Positions 44,707 through 55,598 of a stretch of 64,000 nt of DNA are shown here, piece by piece. Source of the stretch: Pelodera strongyloides (taxonomy: Eukaryota; Nematoda; Chromadorea; Rhabditida; Rhabditidae); assembly GCA_036852015.1 (NCBI GenBank), contig JAANDG010000164.1:124001-188000 (forward strand), read 5' to 3'. The translations under genes were made by a program, and so were the position numbers. The first letter of the stretch is position 1. Each line of letters begins with the position of its first letter. The notes under the pieces are model-generated. The model was not told the origin of the DNA. It saw only the letters and a program-made list of their open reading frames with translations, and searched no databases.

Positions 44707-47700
44707 TATTCGATTTCATCTGAAATAGTTCTCCGACTAATTGATGCCCACCACCACGGTCCAGGAGAGCGAAGATCTGAATGACGGCAGTTATTCTCGT
44801 TATAATTATAGTAATCTACGCTCTTCACGTGTATAATACATATTTTAAATCTTGGTTTGACGGAAACATCAGCGCTAGGTTTCATTATGATTCTTGTACA
44901 TAAAGTGGTGTTGTAAACGTTTCTCTGGATACTATATCAGCTGTTAACTTCAATTAGCATTATTATTACAATCTCAAAAAAAAATAGAAAATGTTCTAAT
45001 AGCTGTACCTTAACAAAATAGTCCATAAAGAAACAATGTGTTTCCAGATCGTTGAGTATCAAATATGTCAAATCAAATCACGGCATAACAAATCAAATCA
45101 AATCGGAATGTTCGTTCCCAATTGAGTATCAAATCACCTGTGTGTCGGTGAGTACTTCCGAAAGTCGTCTTTTGATTGAATTCGTCTGTTCCGATTCCCT
45201 TTCCACTGCATTCAGAAGGAGAAGAGTGTCGATAAGAATATCCACCTGAACAAACCAAAAGTGTTCATTTAGAAACATTAGGAACATTTGAAATTACTGA
45301 ACTGCGGACTAAAATGACTAAGTCCACTGGCACATACTATCGATCGAGACATTGTAAGCTTGAATCGATTATTATGATAGTCCTTTCACAATAAATTATG
45401 TTTAACAAAAGGAAACCATTCATACACAATACAATTCCGACCTGTGAGTCATCAGTGCCCGAAAAGGTAATCGCAGAACCGTCCATATGCTGTTCTCCAG
45501 CATTTTGCACACGTGCACGATCATCTGAACATAAAATAAAGTTTTAGTGTTACTACTAACAGGCCTGTAAAGCAATAAAACGTTTAGCTGTAACGTAACG
45601 TCCATATGTTCCCAGAAACTGCTTAACTGCACTTACCGCTAACATAAGCATCAGACGTCGCTTGTCCGAAACTAGTCGGAATCGAGTCATTGACAGTAGA
45701 CGTGTGATACTCAGCGGATGGCTGGTGCTTCACATCGTGATGTGCAGGATGAGCGGGAGTTTCAAATGGATTCAAATGAGCCGACGATCGACAAGATGCA
45801 GAAGGCACGTCGTGTTCTGCTATCAGCTTCGGAGGGCCGGAATCATCTGCAAAGAGAGCTATAAGAGGCACAGACAAATATAACACAAAAGTTAGCTTAC
45901 TTCAAAACTAAACATTTACGATAGCTAATGTGTTGGTGTTGATATAACGGGGTACACTTTATTTTTTTTTATCTTTTGGTTTTTCAATAATGATGAGCAC
46001 ATATCCTATTCAAGCACGTTTCTCATTCACAAGTTCAAGGTAACATTAACAATAATAAGAATAAGTTCATTGAGCTTCACCCACGTAATATAATTCTATA
46101 AACTGCCTTGAAACCATACCCGCTTCATTATTCGCAACATGCGCAGCATCCGCGCCGGCACTAAATCTCGTTTGATCTCCATAAAGATTCCTATTCGTGT
46201 TCTAGAAAATGCACAAATGTGAATTAAAGCGAATTAGCGGTCGGTCTCAACAAAAAAAATACAAAAAGAGGAGGAGTAAACAACCGTGAAAAAATCGAGG
46301 GATGGCCTTTTCAAATTATAACGCACTCCGCAGCATCTAAACCGTGTGTTTTTGGAATTTTACTAGCCAAATTCAAAATATTTTGACCACCGTTTTTAAA
46401 CCGTGTGTTTTTGGAATTTTACTAGCCAAATTCAAAATATTTTGTCAACATTTCGTCATTTGGATGCTGCGGAGTGCGTTATAATTTGAAAAGGCCATCC
46501 CTCGATTTTTCCAGGGCCGTGCTAGTATTGAAATCGGCAAATCGCCTAAAGCGAATTTTCCCATACAAAATCGCAAAATATGGTTGTTTGAGAACATTTT
46601 TGTGCAAGATGCACTTATTTGTTTGTGTTTTTATGTTTAATTTCGTTTATAACTTTTTTCAAACTATTTTTGGTGAAAAAACCCCAAACCGGGTGGTATT
46701 TCGCTTTAACAAGACTGAGCAGGGAATGTCTAGCCGTCCTGATGCTCGTGAGATAAAAGGTGTCCTAGGTCCTATACAACAGACTGCTGACTACAGTATA
46801 GGACGCATATTAAATATTCTGTTTTTATGGAACATAGAGATCCGGATAATCTATATAGCAGAATATAATGATAATAAACAATCGATATCCTACCGTCTGC
46901 GTCTGCGGCATAGCGTTTGGTAGTTTATTGTCATACATGGCGCTTTGCGATTGTGGGGCAAACACTGGACGCGGATCTGAAAAACACAGTGGCAAACACT
47001 TAAAACTGCAAATTATCGAAAACACCCGATCCCATGTAAGGAATCATCTGCTTTGCTTTTTGTTATTTTTATTTTCACTTTTTTCCTGCAAAACTGCAAT
47101 GCACTGAAAACTGCAAAAACAATATCGAGTGTTTTGTTTTCTCTGGAAGTTACAATATGTACAATATGAATAAGCTCTAGCTACGCCACACAATAACCAC
47201 TCACCAACAAAGGGGTTGCTCTGGGGCCACACATTAGCTCCCATTCCATTCTGCTGAACCATATAAGGGGGGAGCTGGAAATAAAAAAGGGGTCAAGTGC
47301 AGGACCTGAAGCGTGACAAATTATCAAACGAGACAACTTACCCAATTGCCTAAACTACCCAAGAGTCCAGAGACCATATTCACCACTTTCCCTCGGGGAA
47401 ATCCCTGAAATAGCATTCTATGTGAGAGACCAGGAAAAAGACGGGGAATCCCCATGGGAGAGTGGTGATCGGCCAAGAATCAAAAAAGTATTACCAGAGG
47501 AGCAGGATAATCAAACAGTGAGTTCTACCTGAGTTCTCTGTTGCTGTCCCTGATTCATCGTCTGATATTGAGCGTATCCATGCGTATTCATCTGCATGGG
47601 CGGAACTTGTGACGTCACAACCTGTCCTCTCGGATACTGTCCCTCAATCCACTGGGAAGCCGGTACACTTCTGTACACTATACGAGGAGTGGGCGGGGCT

Positions 47701-48911
47701 TGCTGGCGGTGTACTGTAAGGCCGTTTCCAGGTATCAAAGGACCACTAGAAGGCTGAGTTCCCGTGCGCAATACGTTCGGAGGCCGAAGCTGCGGCATTT
47801 GCATGAGGCCAGTTGGATAGTAATAGCTGGAGGCCATATTAGGGAGAGGATAACCATAACCATACGGTAATTGCTGCATATTGCCCATCTGCTGACCAAC
47901 TCCGGGCATAGGAGACATAGGAGGAGGCGGAGCACTGAAATAAATAATTCATATAGAGCAGGTCAAATTGCACATATGTATGTTCGCCATTAAACAACAC
48001 GAGGATAATTCATAACCGTGAAAGGTTGGCTAAGTTCGCACAAATTACTGAAATACATCGCATGTGTGTATGTGTGTACGTGCGTGCGTGGGTGTGCGTG
48101 CATGCGTGCGTGTATGCATGTATGTATCCACAAAAAACTGACCTAAAGTACAGTCCCTGACTAGTCAGATGTCTCATTTGCATAACTTCAGCTACTGACG
48201 GTCTGCGCGGACTCTTCGTCTTCTGTTCCCCATTGCCTCCTTTGCCTTGAGAACTCGGCTGTCCGTTCGGATAGAACACCTCGTCACATAACTAGAATAA
48301 ACCAAAAATTACCAAAAAGACTAAGCTAAAATAATACGAGGCCTCTCCTAACCCTACGTATTATATCAATCCTGAAAGTCAACATAGCTCTCCTCAACCC
48401 CTCAACATGTCCTACAGTACTAGAGAGGAATATTCTGTATTCTAATACATAAGTAATCAGGCAACTCGCCTGTTGTCAAACCTTCCCACCTTACTGTTTT
48501 CACTTGTATTCGATGCTTTTCTCGAAGTCTTCTTCGTGTTCTCGTTCAATTTCGTCTGCATTGTATCAGCCCATTTGGTCACTTCCAATTCTTCAACGAA
48601 CTAAAAGAGGCAGAATAATCAATCACTACAAATAAAAACATATAAAATTAATCCAATTGAAAACCATACCAGTTTCTTCCTTAGTTTCCAATTTGCAATA
48701 TGCTTTACTGTATTGCACTGGTGTACTATGACCTTTACTTACTATGTACTAATCACTGTGTACCTTCATTTACTAAACACTTAAACATAGCACCGCTACG
48801 GAAATGTCTCTACAGTATTCCAGGTAGAATACCTACCATATCTCCTTGGTTCATCGGTACATAATTGCCAGAAGTGGGCGAGTACGTGCGACGTTTCTTC
48901 GAAGTGCGCAT
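44693..48911 (-). CDS. Pro/Gln-rich low-complexity protein, function unknown
   Basis: Exons from the ATG at 48911: 48837-48911, 48490-48600, 48143-48291, 47529-47934, 47205-47274, 46894-46976, 46120-46201, 45637-45846, 45442-45524, 45138-45245, 44693-44776; 486 residues with all phases consistent. The N-terminus is basic (RTSKKRRTYSPTS, SPRRPS). The centre is rich in Pro, Gln, Met, Asn and Tyr (APPPPMSPMPGVGQQM, QMPQLRPPNVL, NQGQQQRTQ), of the prion-like type often seen in nuclear or RNP proteins. The C-terminus is a Leu-rich amphipathic helix (ILIDTLLLLNAVERE) then ALLDRGGGHQL. No catalytic domain is seen. Whether 48911 is the true start is unsure, because good exons continue upstream (see 49209-49603). 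Confidence 0.8.
46290..46510. repeat. inverted-repeat element E with an internal duplication
   Basis: Ends AAAAATCGAGGGATGGCC and its inverse, arms of about 50 bases. Inside, a 48-base segment (AAACCGTGTGTTTTTGG, ACTAGCCAAATTCAAAAT) occurs twice in direct orientation (46337 and 46397). It lies in an intron of the Pro/Gln-rich gene. Confidence 0.8.
47369..47473. repeat. snap-back repeat family A, shortened
   Basis: GAGACCATATTCACCACT at the left and GAGAGTGGTGATCGGCC at the right, with TAGCATTCTATGTGAGAGAC inside. In an intron of the Pro/Gln-rich gene. Confidence 0.65.
48064..48125. repeat. TG-rich microsatellite
   Basis: Imperfect (TG)n/(TGCG)n run in an intron of the Pro/Gln-rich gene. Confidence 0.75.
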
Positions 48912-49208
48912 AAAACAACATATTTACCGCCATGCTTGAAATTCGAAGCAATGAGACATTTTTAACATAAGAAATAATGTGGGAAGAAAAAGTATCCAAA
49001 AAATGTTCGTGTTTCTGTCAATACTACCAAGTTTTTGCATGTAACCTGTGTATATTCTCGTTTAATTCCATACGGTAAATGTTATTCGTTTAGTTTCAAA
49101 ATACGGTAAATTTTCAGAAACCCCATAATAATTGTTTCGTCAAAAAGAAACAGAGAATTATATGCATGTCATTGATTTTGTACATTTGGTAACTAATATA
49201 GATTAACT

Positions 49209-49603
49209 AACCTATTCCTCGTAGGGATGCCATCTGATGTAAAAGACTCGTCGAGAATCGCATTTACCGCACTGGAAAAAAACAGTTATAATTCAATAAA
49301 CTGAAAAAGAATTCGCTTCTTTTATGCTAAAGTGTTAAAACACAGATATGAGCCAACACAATACAGTGGCAATAATAGTTTTTACTGTCATGCATGTGTG
49401 TTAATCAAAAGTTTTATCACAGTCATTGATTTGAAATTCTACACAATCTTACATAGTAAGAGACTCAGATTAGTCTACTACTAGTTATTTTTGTATTAGA
49501 GCTGTTTTGTGATTTAGTATGGTACTACCTTTTAAAATTTGAATCTACCCTTTATCCTCATTATTTTGCCCGTCGTCACATGAAGTTGGCGCTCTCTTTC
49601 TTC
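49209..49603 (-). CDS. probable 5' exons of the Pro/Gln-rich gene
   Basis: Two exons with sound boundaries: 49549-49603 (ERERQLHVTTGKIIEDK) and 49212-49271 (AVNAILDESFTSDGIPTRN), joined in frame. The link to the next exon is unresolved: the canonical donor (GTTAGT after 49212) leaves phase 2, which no acceptor near 48900 restores. A weaker donor (GTTAAT, exon end 49208) with an acceptor CGAAG before 48896 would keep the frame and replace the ATG at 48911. No start codon was found upstream of 49603, so the gene may begin further right. Confidence 0.5.
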
Positions 49604-49756
49604 TGCAAAGAAATGAAAGGTTTTCAAATAAGTTCAACATTGTTTGTAATCATTCGTTCGCTCTTTAGTAATTAAAATAGCAAATTAGTTCTTTGTGTGC
49701 GTTGGTCCATAGACTTCATTCACCAGAAATACAACACACTACTCAATCGGCTCACA

Positions 49757-50075
49757 CATGGCCTGTCCATGACAAATGCCTGTCCACGGACCATTTTACA
49801 TGAATGTCAAATGCCTACCGTAACCCCGAATGACGCGTTTGACATGGTCCTGCAGCGAAAGTGTCCCAAACTCGTGCTATTTGAAATACATTCAGCACGA
49901 CGCTATAAAAACTTCGGCGCTTGTTCCATGTACTTGATTGATGTTGTATCTGATTGATTGTATGTGTGAATAAAGTATGGATATACTGTTTTGAAATAAA
50001 TCCGTCTATATTCAAAATCGCTGCGGGACCATGTCATTTCATTGATTCGGACATGGAGAGGCGTTATTGCACGTG
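49757..50075. repeat. inverted-repeat element, copy 2 of the 1681 element
   Basis: Shares in order CATTTTACATG, AATGCCTACCGTAACCC, TTTGACATGGTCCTGCAGCG, TCGCTGCGGGACCATGTCATTT and CGGACATGGAGAGGCG with 1681-1994. The ends are less well preserved. It lies between the divergent Pro/Gln-rich and zinc-finger genes. Confidence 0.65.
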
Positions 50076-50443
50076 GAGAGGCCAACACAGAAACACCGAC
50101 AGTTCCCTGCCTTCATTCTTCCCACTGCGTCTCTGTGCTCTGTACTCTTCCTTTCTCCCGCACATTTATGCGCTCCTTTCCTCCTCTTTCTTGCGCCTCT
50201 CTATAGTTTCACAGACTTTGTCCGCCTTTGTACTCTCGCCTGTGTCATACTATCCAGAGAAAGAACACATAGAGCAGCAAAATGCATCCGCAGCAACCCC
50301 TACCAATTTTGGCAATTTCTATTTATTCAGTAAACGCTTACAGTATTTTAAACAGTCAAGCACAATATTTTTTAAGATCTCTGCTTCTATGTTCGTTCAC
50401 ATTTAAAGAAGGCGCAGTGGACTTTTTTTAAAATAAGAGTCCA

Positions 50444-50454
50444 CATATTTTTAG
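50444..50454 (+). promoter_or_regulatory. likely trans-splice acceptor of the zinc-finger mRNA
   Basis: ATATTTTTAG directly precedes the start codon with no 5' untranslated bases between, a common arrangement for spliced-leader messages. Confidence 0.5.
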
Positions 50455-53400
50455 ATGAGCGATGACATCCGATCAACATGTCCAGTATGCAAAAAGCGCT
50501 TCGACACTCCAAATGCTCTACACAATCACTTTATAATAGTGTCTCATGGGATGAGAGCCTACAAACAATACAAGAAGATAATGGCGGTATGTAGAATGCT
50601 CCATAGGCCCATCAAACTAAACATATATTTACGAAACGTTTATAACGTATATAAAGCATTTTTATTACAATATATACAAACCAAATTTCACCTAAACTCA
50701 CCCTGGGGATCTTTTTTCGATGAGCTCATCGTAAATGTATACCGTAAAGCTGCAGATTTCCAAGGTGTATATGCAAATTTAGCTCGTATTTTAATCTCAT
50801 GATAAATTTGCATAGACAGCTGCGATCTCTGCAATTTTACGGTATACATATACGATGAACGCATGGGAAAAAGTCCTCGAGGGTGAGGGTATGTGACATT
50901 TGGTTTGTGCATATTGTAATAAAAATGCTTTATATACATTATGAACATTTCGTAAATATAGTTTTAGTTTGATGGGCCTGTCCTTTAAAAAAAATTATGC
51001 ATGATTACTTTGGCTCTCCACTTGTACAGTATTGGTAGCGTTACCCAATTCAGAATCAACGATAATTCCGGTTGTTTTGTTTTCTTCAGAGGATGTTATT
51101 CGTAAAAAAATTGATGTGAGAGGTAGTATTTCTACCTTTCATTATTGTTACTGCTTGCTAAACCTAATTTTTTATTTAAGGAAAATCCAGAAGCTGTCCT
51201 CCCGGATTGGTTTACCGTCCTAAATTGCCACCAAGAAGAATTAAAGGAGGAACGTGTAGATATAAGTGAGAACTTTATAGAGTGTACCAGACTCTAATAT
51301 GGTTACAGTTTCACAGCATCAGCTATATTATATGGCCTGCCGTATATGAACTCGAGACTGGCAAGAAAAGGTTCCTTTCAGCTGTTTCGCCAAACTATGA
51401 GGAAGCATCCACCTCTCAGCAAGATGAAGGCACTCCGCTTTCTTATTATGAGATAGAAGAACAAGACGAGTACAATTTTGACGATGATGATCACGTAGGT
51501 GTCATATTGTATCCTACTATGCGAGACCTGTTTGATTAAGGGCGCATTCGAGATGGACGAAACAAGAAACAACAAGTGGCTTTAGATGGACAAATTGCAA
51601 TTGAGCGAAGTGCTGCAAGGCACAAACATGTCATTTGATTTGCAGTTTCAACTACGGTACACAGCAAATGTATTTCATTTCCGTGCTGGTACCCACATAA
51701 AACCAATTTCCGGAAAGTGTACATCTCGAATGCGCCATGCCATAAGTTTATCAGACATTCATTCAGGTGTCCGAGCCCGTGGCAGTGACAAGGAACGACT
51801 GGGCCCGGGTTAACCGGTTGTGTCCAATTGAGGGATGTCCAGTTCGGATTTCATCTCGCTTTCAACTCGCCGAGCACTGTTATATGTTGCATCGTCTACA
51901 TAAAAGTGCATACGGGGAGTTTGAGATCAAAGAACGCACATTCACATCTATGCATAAATTCTGGGTGAGTCCGATTAAATCTTCTAGTGCTAGTATCCAC
52001 TAGTAAACTTCTTGCTTCTGCTTGACCGTTTTGTTTAACCATGTATTCGATGGCAAACTACTAACATTGATCGTTTAGGTGTGGAAAATCAATGTTGAGG
52101 GCGGGGCAAGACGCGAATTCCTCGACGAGCAGCAGAGCCTCTTCGCCAAGGGAAGGTCCAACATATTCAAGGTATTTAAAGGATCCATGACATTTCAAGC
52201 AAGACATCTCGAGGACTAATCATGCTAATACAAAACGTGAACACTATATAAAACAAACTCAAAATTAAATCCAAAATTCAGCAATACAGCTGAACCTAGA
52301 GTCCAATTATAGTTCTATCCAAGTTGTATCGGCCTGATTAGTCTCTAAAGACTTAGCTATCAGTGAAGTTCAAGGTATTAGCCAGTCAGAACCATTCAGT
52401 TCCATAATAAAAAGCTTAAAGCGAAATACCGGCCGGTTTTTGTTTGAAACGCATCGTCGACAAACTGACTACTTGTTGTATTTATGCTAATTTGCTCGAT
52501 TTTCTATTCTAATTTATGATTTATGGTCATTCGCATAGGCTGCATAAGAATGCTGGTGTACTCTATGTGTTTCAAAAACCGGCCGATATTTCACTTTCAA
52601 AAAAGCGGGAAATAGGAAAGAAATCTGAAGTTAGTTACAAAATCTTTCAGTGTTGTCCAGTTCCTGAACAAAACCCGTTGTTCATGGAAAACCGATGCCC
52701 TGCTTTCATCCACGTAAGTTGTACAATCTCACAATCACAAATCGACGGCAAGGAACATCTAAGAAGTGTACGGTAGATAAATCCCCTAACTTTAAGGTGT
52801 TGGTAAAGGAGTTGGATGTGAGAGGTCAGCCGAGTTCCGTTCATGTCGATTACATGTTCGGCCACGTTGGCCACGAAGATACACGCCAGCCACCGCTTGT
52901 TCCCGAGTTCAAACAGGAAATCCTCGACACCTACAGCAACTCAGGTTAGGCATGTTTCTTGCCTTTTGACCTGAATTGCTTGCCGTTTAGCAAGTACAAC
53001 ATTCCAGAATCTCTAGAAACGTTATAACAATGCTCTGAATCTGATCTTGTTCAGGTGGTTGCGATGCAGCACTTACAGCCCGTGTCTTGCAAAGACGATA
53101 CTGGGGCAAGCGTCATCCATTGGCCAATTGTACTCCTGTGTGGGTCAGGTAAGAACTACTGCATATTAATACATAATGAATTGCGAAGTAATGTTGTAAG
53201 TGAAATGTAGAAATAAATGAAGAAGTGAGCAATGACCATACGAATATGGACCCCGTTTCGACCCTATCGCATACGAGGGTTTTACCCGGGTTGGGTCTCA
53301 TCAGTGCGATGACCACGGGATTATAAATGATAAGAGAGTGTATAGAAATGAGGGTAGTATGAGAGTAAGGATAATGAAGTAAGCATATTAGTGACCACCA

Positions 53401-55027
53401 TTGATTGAAGCGGTCACTGTCTTCATTAGAGCTAATATCCGATTTCTGTTTTTACAGACAATGCTTCCCCGACAATGGATTACGTGAAGCCGCACAAGGA
53501 ACACGTAGAGGTCGAATGAAAAAGAGTACAAATGGATCGTATCCGCCCGCTGTGACGCAGAGACAGAGAATGGCAGGGTTGCATAGATCAGTGGAAAGAA
53601 TGCTTCAAGACGAAGACAGTGGAGAAACTGGAGAAGGTGAGAGAACACCTGCCTTGCAGAACCAGATCAGATCGCCTTTCTGTCCGAAATCTTTGAGGCA
53701 TTTTTGTTTCCCATCAATTATTAGACTTTAAACATTTCAGAGCGGGTTCTCAAGGTTCGAGATGTTGTCGGGGCACCACCCAAGAAACCGTCAGAACCAG
53801 TGCAACGTCCTACTATTGTGCTCAGACAATGTGTACCGACTGCAGGACAGTCTTCCAGCGACAATATGGTGACGCTATCAAAACGACTGATCACAACACC
53901 ACAAGGACTCCGCCTTGTGGTTGGCGCTCCTCCGCCGGGTTGCTATCAAATAATCAAAAGCAAACGGCCTGCACCACGACCAACTCTGTACACGGCACGC
54001 TCAACAAGTAGGTAGCCTTGATCTTTATAGTGTCGGCCTCCAGAGATAGCATTTCCATCGAGACCCTTATAAAGAAGAAGTCAGATAATTAGACCGCTTG
54101 AATTTAGTACTGACAGAAGACGCCAAATCACAAGCACCGCCGATAAAAGTTCCAAAAGAAGAAAACGAACATCCGTCTTCTTCAGCTGCTCCAAAAGAAG
54201 AAAAAAAGTCCGGGTACGTGGCAGTTAGTCCCCACATTTCATAATTATCCGAAGTGGGCCCAATGCCAACTGAATAATGATTATATCTTGTTTTAGAGTC
54301 CCTGTAGGACCCGCCAAACCCAAAATAGAGCTGACCACGAAGCTATATTCAAGGAAACCAAAGAGGAAATATGAAGGAACTGGGAGAAGAAGACGTCATT
54401 CTCATTCGGGACAAGAGGAAGGTAAGGAAGGTAATAGTTGACTGTCCAAACGGCCGAAACACATTCGTACCCTATTTACGCCTATGATTTAGATGATGAG
54501 CCAGAATCGGAGTTGAACAAAACACGCACACTGCAGGCCTGGAAACGCGGAACGAAGGTTCGCTAACATAATCGCCAGTCCTTGTTTTCTTTATTCACTC
54601 CATAACTAGGTGTTCTAATCTTCAACATAAGCGATCAGTTAGCTCTATTAAGAGGGTGCGAGATTATCAGCGTCAGAAAAAATGAGAGAGTGTGTAGATA
54701 TTCCTAGATATAACAAAGGACAGATGAGTCAAAAACCCGGCCAGTATTTCGATTTCAATAATGTTTTCGCTTTAGGCCCTCAATGAGATTCGTTCCACAA
54801 TGAAAGCGATGATGTGTGATGGTGATAGGGGACAATTGGAAGTACTTGCAAATGACTTGGAATTGCTCAACCAACAAGTTCAACTTAATTTCGACGGACC
54901 TCCGCAACTCGAAGAAGAAGAGGCACAAGAACCGATGGAGTACGAAGCACCATCAGAACTCGTTTTGGAAGATTCCAAAGACGATCTTGTTGTGATAAAG
55001 AAAGAAGAAGATGAAGAAGTATACTGA
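50455..55027 (+). CDS. C2H2 zinc-finger nuclear protein
   Basis: Exons: 50455-50586, 51092-51122, 51181-51265, 51317-51494, 51767-51964, 52079-52171, 52651-52713, 52764-52944, 53055-53148, 53458-53636, 53741-54007, 54108-54213, 54297-54421, 54493-54557, 54776-55027; 682 residues. Zinc finger 1 is C-x2-C-x12-H-x5-H (residues 9-31); finger 2 is C-x4-C-x12-H-x4-H (161-184). An acidic stretch (EEQDEYNFDDDDH) lies between them. A middle region has further Cys/His (CCPVPEQ, RCPAFIHKC) and HVDYMFGHVGHED, resembling the Y-x-x-H-x-GH pattern of some transposase-related zinc domains. The C-terminus is basic (SRKPKRKYEGTGRRRRH) then strongly acidic. It is probably a DNA-binding regulator. Weak points: exon 2 uses a CAGAG acceptor (the CAG two bases earlier breaks frame), and exon 14 has a poor donor, GTTCGC. 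Confidence 0.8.
50598..50993. repeat. palindromic element G in intron 1 of the zinc-finger gene
   Basis: Left arm (GGCCCATCAAACTAAA, CGTATATAAAGCATTTTTATT, ACCAAATTTCACCTAAAC) is inverted at the right (AATAAAAATGCTTTATATAC, AGTTTGATGGGCC, then TTTAA). The left TTAA end is not preserved. Confidence 0.75.
51539..51736. repeat. inverted-repeat element family H (copy 2)
   Basis: Ends AGGGCGCATTCGAGATGGAC and GTACATCTCGAATGCGCC, in zinc-finger intron 4. Its right end lies about 30 bases before the exon 5 acceptor. Confidence 0.75.
52416..52599. repeat. MITE family B
   Basis: TTAAAGCGAAATACCGGCC at the left and GGCCGATATTTCACTTTC at the right, in zinc-finger intron 6, about 50 bases before the exon 7 acceptor. 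Confidence 0.85.
54729..54776. repeat. truncated MITE family B end at a splice acceptor
   Basis: AAAAACCCGGCCAGTATTTCGATTTC followed by TTTTCGCTTTAG is recognisably the right terminus of family B (usual form CCGGCCGGTATTTCGCTTTAA). The CTTTAG is the acceptor of the last zinc-finger exon. Confidence 0.5.
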
Positions 55028-55598
55028 ATGTAAGTGTAGAAACGTACTGTTATATAAATACGAGTATTTTACGGGCACTGTATCTTTCTTTAAGCAGCTA
55101 TACATCACTTCATACACACACTAGTATAAGCTAGTAAATCTAAATAGCTCGGTTCCCGATAGATCTCACAAAATACACACAATTTTTGGATATGAACGTT
55201 GAACACTGTTGAATCTCCTTGAAAACTACAAAATGTGCACATCCTATCCTACGACTCTTTTTACTATTCACATTTCGTTGCGTTGTTTACTTATTTGTTG
55301 GTTTGTTATTAAATTGTGCGCAATACGACTTTTTGGATTAGTTTGTTTACTCGTTCAAATAACACCTGTTAGTGGAAAGCAACGAAGAAAAGTCAACCAA
55401 CCTATCCGCCGAGTTTTCCTCACTCTTTCCAGCGTTGTATGCCGAATTCACAGGGGCTCTACAATAAAGAAAAAAGAACCATTAGCAAAACGTGAAAACG
55501 GATGCACTATGCTGAACGTAATACAAATACTGGCCTAAAATAAAAATCCAAAGAGGAAACATTCAAACAAGGTAGAGTATATACGAAACTAGCCCCGC
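55028..55598. other. convergent intergenic region
   Basis: The zinc-finger gene (+) and the AT-hook gene (-) end towards each other here, with about 570 bases between stop codons. It should contain both 3' untranslated regions. A 109-codon + strand open frame (55209-55538) has no protein-like features. Confidence 0.5.

Noticed and set aside
50587..50802. Read-through of zinc-finger exon 1
   Set aside because: The extension lies in palindromic element G after a strong GTATGT donor.
55209..55538. 109-codon + strand open frame
   Set aside because: Lies in the 3' flanks of two convergent genes and has no protein-like pattern.
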